From: JALYUA01 sp038229875
Lineage (GTDB): Bacteria; Acidobacteriota; Thermoanaerobaculia; UBA5066; Gp7-AA6
Assembly: GCA_038229875.1 (NCBI GenBank)
Contig: JBBROA010000019.1
Span: 1-43,227, forward strand
Reading direction: 5' to 3'
DNA: 43,227 nt
The notes beneath the pieces are model-generated. The model did not search any database, was not told where the DNA came from, and saw nothing but the letters and a program-made list of their open reading frames with translations. Of the stretch, positions 42,085-43,227 are shown piece by piece. Made by a program: the position numbers and the translations under genes. The number at the start of each line of letters is the position of its first letter. Positions within the stretch are counted from its first letter, which is position 1.

Positions 42085-42449
42085 TTCTCCTCCTCGAGGA
42101 TCGGAGCGATCAGCTCCTGGATGCGCGACAGAAAGCCCGAAGCGTGCCGCGCCATGGAAAGGGTTCTGCGGCGGCCGGCGGCCGTCAGCCAGTAATACTT
42201 GCGGGGGTGTCCGGCTTCGGATTCGACCCACTTCGAGTCAATCAAGCCGTCGCGCCTCAGCCGGTTCAGGATCGGGTAGATCGTCCCCTCTGCGACCACG
42301 AGGGCAGAGCCGCTCTCGAGGCGGCGCAGGATTTCGAGCCCATAGAGCCGCGTGGTCCAGAGGCCCGCCAGGATCGCGAGCTCGAGCCATCCCTTGCGGA
42401 CCTGGCTTTCCCAGTTGTCGGCCGCGTCTTCCGCTCTGGTCTGCACCAT
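42081..42449 (-). CDS. PadR-family transcriptional regulator
   Basis: The protein has 122 aa from the ATG at 42449 (AAGG upstream). It is a typical short PadR winged helix: QVRKGWLELAILAGLWTTRL, EILRRLESGSALVVAEGTIY, PILNRLRRDGLIDSKW, the wing ESEAGHPRKYYWLTAAGRR, then a short dimerisation helix. PadR proteins repress targets until a signal frees them. The inverted repeat at 42448-42468 covers its own start, so autorepression of the PadR-HAAS pair is likely. The longer frame upstream is not coding. Confidence 0.93.
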   Translation of the reverse strand: MVQTRAEDAADNWESQVRKGWLELAILAGLWTTRLYGLEILRRLESGSALVVAEGTIYPILNRLRRDGLIDSKWVESEAGHPRKYYWLTAAGRRRTLSMARHASGFLSRIQELIAPILEEEK

Positions 42450-42468
42450 ACCTTGCAATACGAGGTAT
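42448..42468. promoter_or_regulatory. Candidate PadR operator
   Basis: ATACCT (42448-42453) and AGGTAT (42463-42468) form a perfect 6-bp dyad with a 9-bp centre. It overlaps the padR start codon and ribosome site. Known PadR operators are imperfect dyads of similar length placed over their own promoters. Confidence 0.5.
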
Positions 42469-42550
42469 CTGACCGAAGGTTTCGAAAGACTCGCGGATCC
42501 GGGACAGCGGCGAAGCCGGGTCCCGGGTGAGCTCCAGCCGGCATCAAACA

Positions 42551-43227
42551 TCAACCGCCGGCTGGAGCTCCCTTCCCCGTCCGCCTGTCGCGCCACCACC
42601 GCCGCGCCTCTGCGACGGACCAGGGCGGAACGTCGTCGCACGCATCGAGTCGTTCAATCAGCGCTTCGGCGCTTTCGGGCCGGGTGTTCGGATCTTTTTC
42701 GAGACAGTCGAGCACGACGCTTTCGAGCCGGCGGGGAATCGGCCGGCCAAGCCGCACGGAGGGCGGATCGGGCGGCGTCTGGACGTGGTCGTGGAGGACC
42801 TGCACGGGAGAACCTTCGAAGACCGGATGCCCCGTCAGCAGGTAGTAGCCCACGCCACCGAGCGCGTAGAGATCGCTTCGCGGATCCGGCGAGCCGCCGC
42901 CCTGGATCGTTTCCGGTGCCAAGTAGTTCAGCGTGCCGGCGAGGACGTCGTCTCTCGTCAGCTTCTTTGCATCCGACTCATTGACCTCCTTGACGAGGCC
43001 GAAATCGAGGACCTTCGCGACGTCGGAGAGCCCGCCCGACTCAGACAGCAGGATGTTCGCCGGCTTGATGTCGCGGTGGATGAGGCCGATGCCGTGCGCT
43101 TCCGCCAGGGCCTCGCAGACCTGCCGGAGGATGTGGACGACGCGGCCCGGCGGAAGAGGCCCGTTTTCCCGCACGAGCCGCTCGAGATCGATCCCTTCCA
43201 GGTACTCCATGACGTAATAGAAGGCGC
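42551..43227 (-). CDS. Ser/Thr protein kinase domain protein, 5' partial
   Basis: Open from the window's right edge; about 225 residues of the kinase C-lobe are visible. Catalytic loop HRDIKPANILL, D-F-G (VLDFGLVKE), activation segment ending AGTLNYLAPETIQGG, helix-F RSDLYALGGVGYYLLTG and the closing CLEKDPNTRPESAEALIERL are all canonical, so it should be active. The ATP-binding N-lobe lies beyond the window. The protein stops soon after the kinase domain, with no membrane helix or propeller. The Trp-rich tail (PPWSVAEARRWWRDRR) is unusual and might recruit a partner or hold another region before the kinase. Confidence 0.92.
   Translation of the reverse strand, partial: AFYYVMEYLEGIDLERLVRENGPLPPGRVVHILRQVCEALAEAHGIGLIHRDIKPANILLSESGGLSDVAKVLDFGLVKEVNESDAKKLTRDDVLAGTLNYLAPETIQGGGSPDPRSDLYALGGVGYYLLTGHPVFEGSPVQVLHDHVQTPPDPPSVRLGRPIPRRLESVVLDCLEKDPNTRPESAEALIERLDACDDVPPWSVAEARRWWRDRRTGKGAPAGG

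Overview
The window is high-GC bacterial DNA (about two thirds G+C by eye), densely coding, with many stop/start overlaps (ATGA or GTGA) between neighbouring genes. It carries no rRNA, tRNA, CRISPR array or recognisable insertion sequence. The gene set suggests an Acidobacteriota-like organism, possibly near Thermoanaerobaculia. The signs are Ser/Thr kinases with beta-propeller tails, an Oar-like TonB-dependent receptor with a carboxypeptidase-regulatory N-terminus, a secreted protein with the PPCRxxDSR domain, PadR/HAAS pairs and a PTL-type C-terminal sorting signal. This is inference from family content; no marker gene is present.

Layout. 1-2.5 kb: the tail of a kinase beta-propeller protein and a secreted thioredoxin-fold protein. 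2.5-6 kb: a secreted anchored protein broken by an in-frame TAG, an unknown secreted protein and a di-haem cytochrome c peroxidase-like protein. 6.2-9.8 kb: a VOC protein, an Ada-AlkA DNA repair fusion, a DUF1348 protein, and an SRPBCC-ArsR operon with two operator-like palindromes. 9.9-12.2 kb: an ECF42-type sigma factor behind two DGPF (YciI) genes, with a good match to the ECF42 promoter. 12.3-16.7 kb (minus): a coupled export operon of DUF1800, DUF1501 and a CuA-like cupredoxin lipoprotein.

17.2-21.4 kb: a stand-alone 5'-3' exonuclease, a MATE transporter coupled to an isoprenylcysteine-methyltransferase-like membrane enzyme, and an unusual protein kinase with a C-terminal BRCT domain. 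21.6-26.7 kb: a formate dehydrogenase operon with a selenocysteine catalytic subunit (UGA at 22162-22164 followed by a clear SECIS hairpin), a four-cluster ferredoxin subunit and an NrfD-type membrane subunit. 26.7-29.9 kb is scarred: an orphan protein with contractile-tail-like modules, a thioredoxin reductase remnant with an internal deletion, an MFS exporter, and an ACT-domain gene with a TGA at codon 19.

30-38.7 kb (minus): a soluble histidine kinase, two coupled secreted paralogues of unknown function, a large TonB-dependent receptor, an MBL-fold protein, an amidohydrolase and a SnoaL-like protein. 38.7-43.2 kb: a CDP-alcohol phosphatidyltransferase, a secreted HExxH protein, a DUF1003 protein, a PadR-HAAS regulator/membrane pair and the kinase domain of a second Ser/Thr kinase cut by the window edge.

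The most unusual items are the kinase-BRCT fusion, the CuA-like protein coupled to DUF1501/DUF1800, the orphan tail-like mosaic protein, and two genes each broken by a single in-frame stop.
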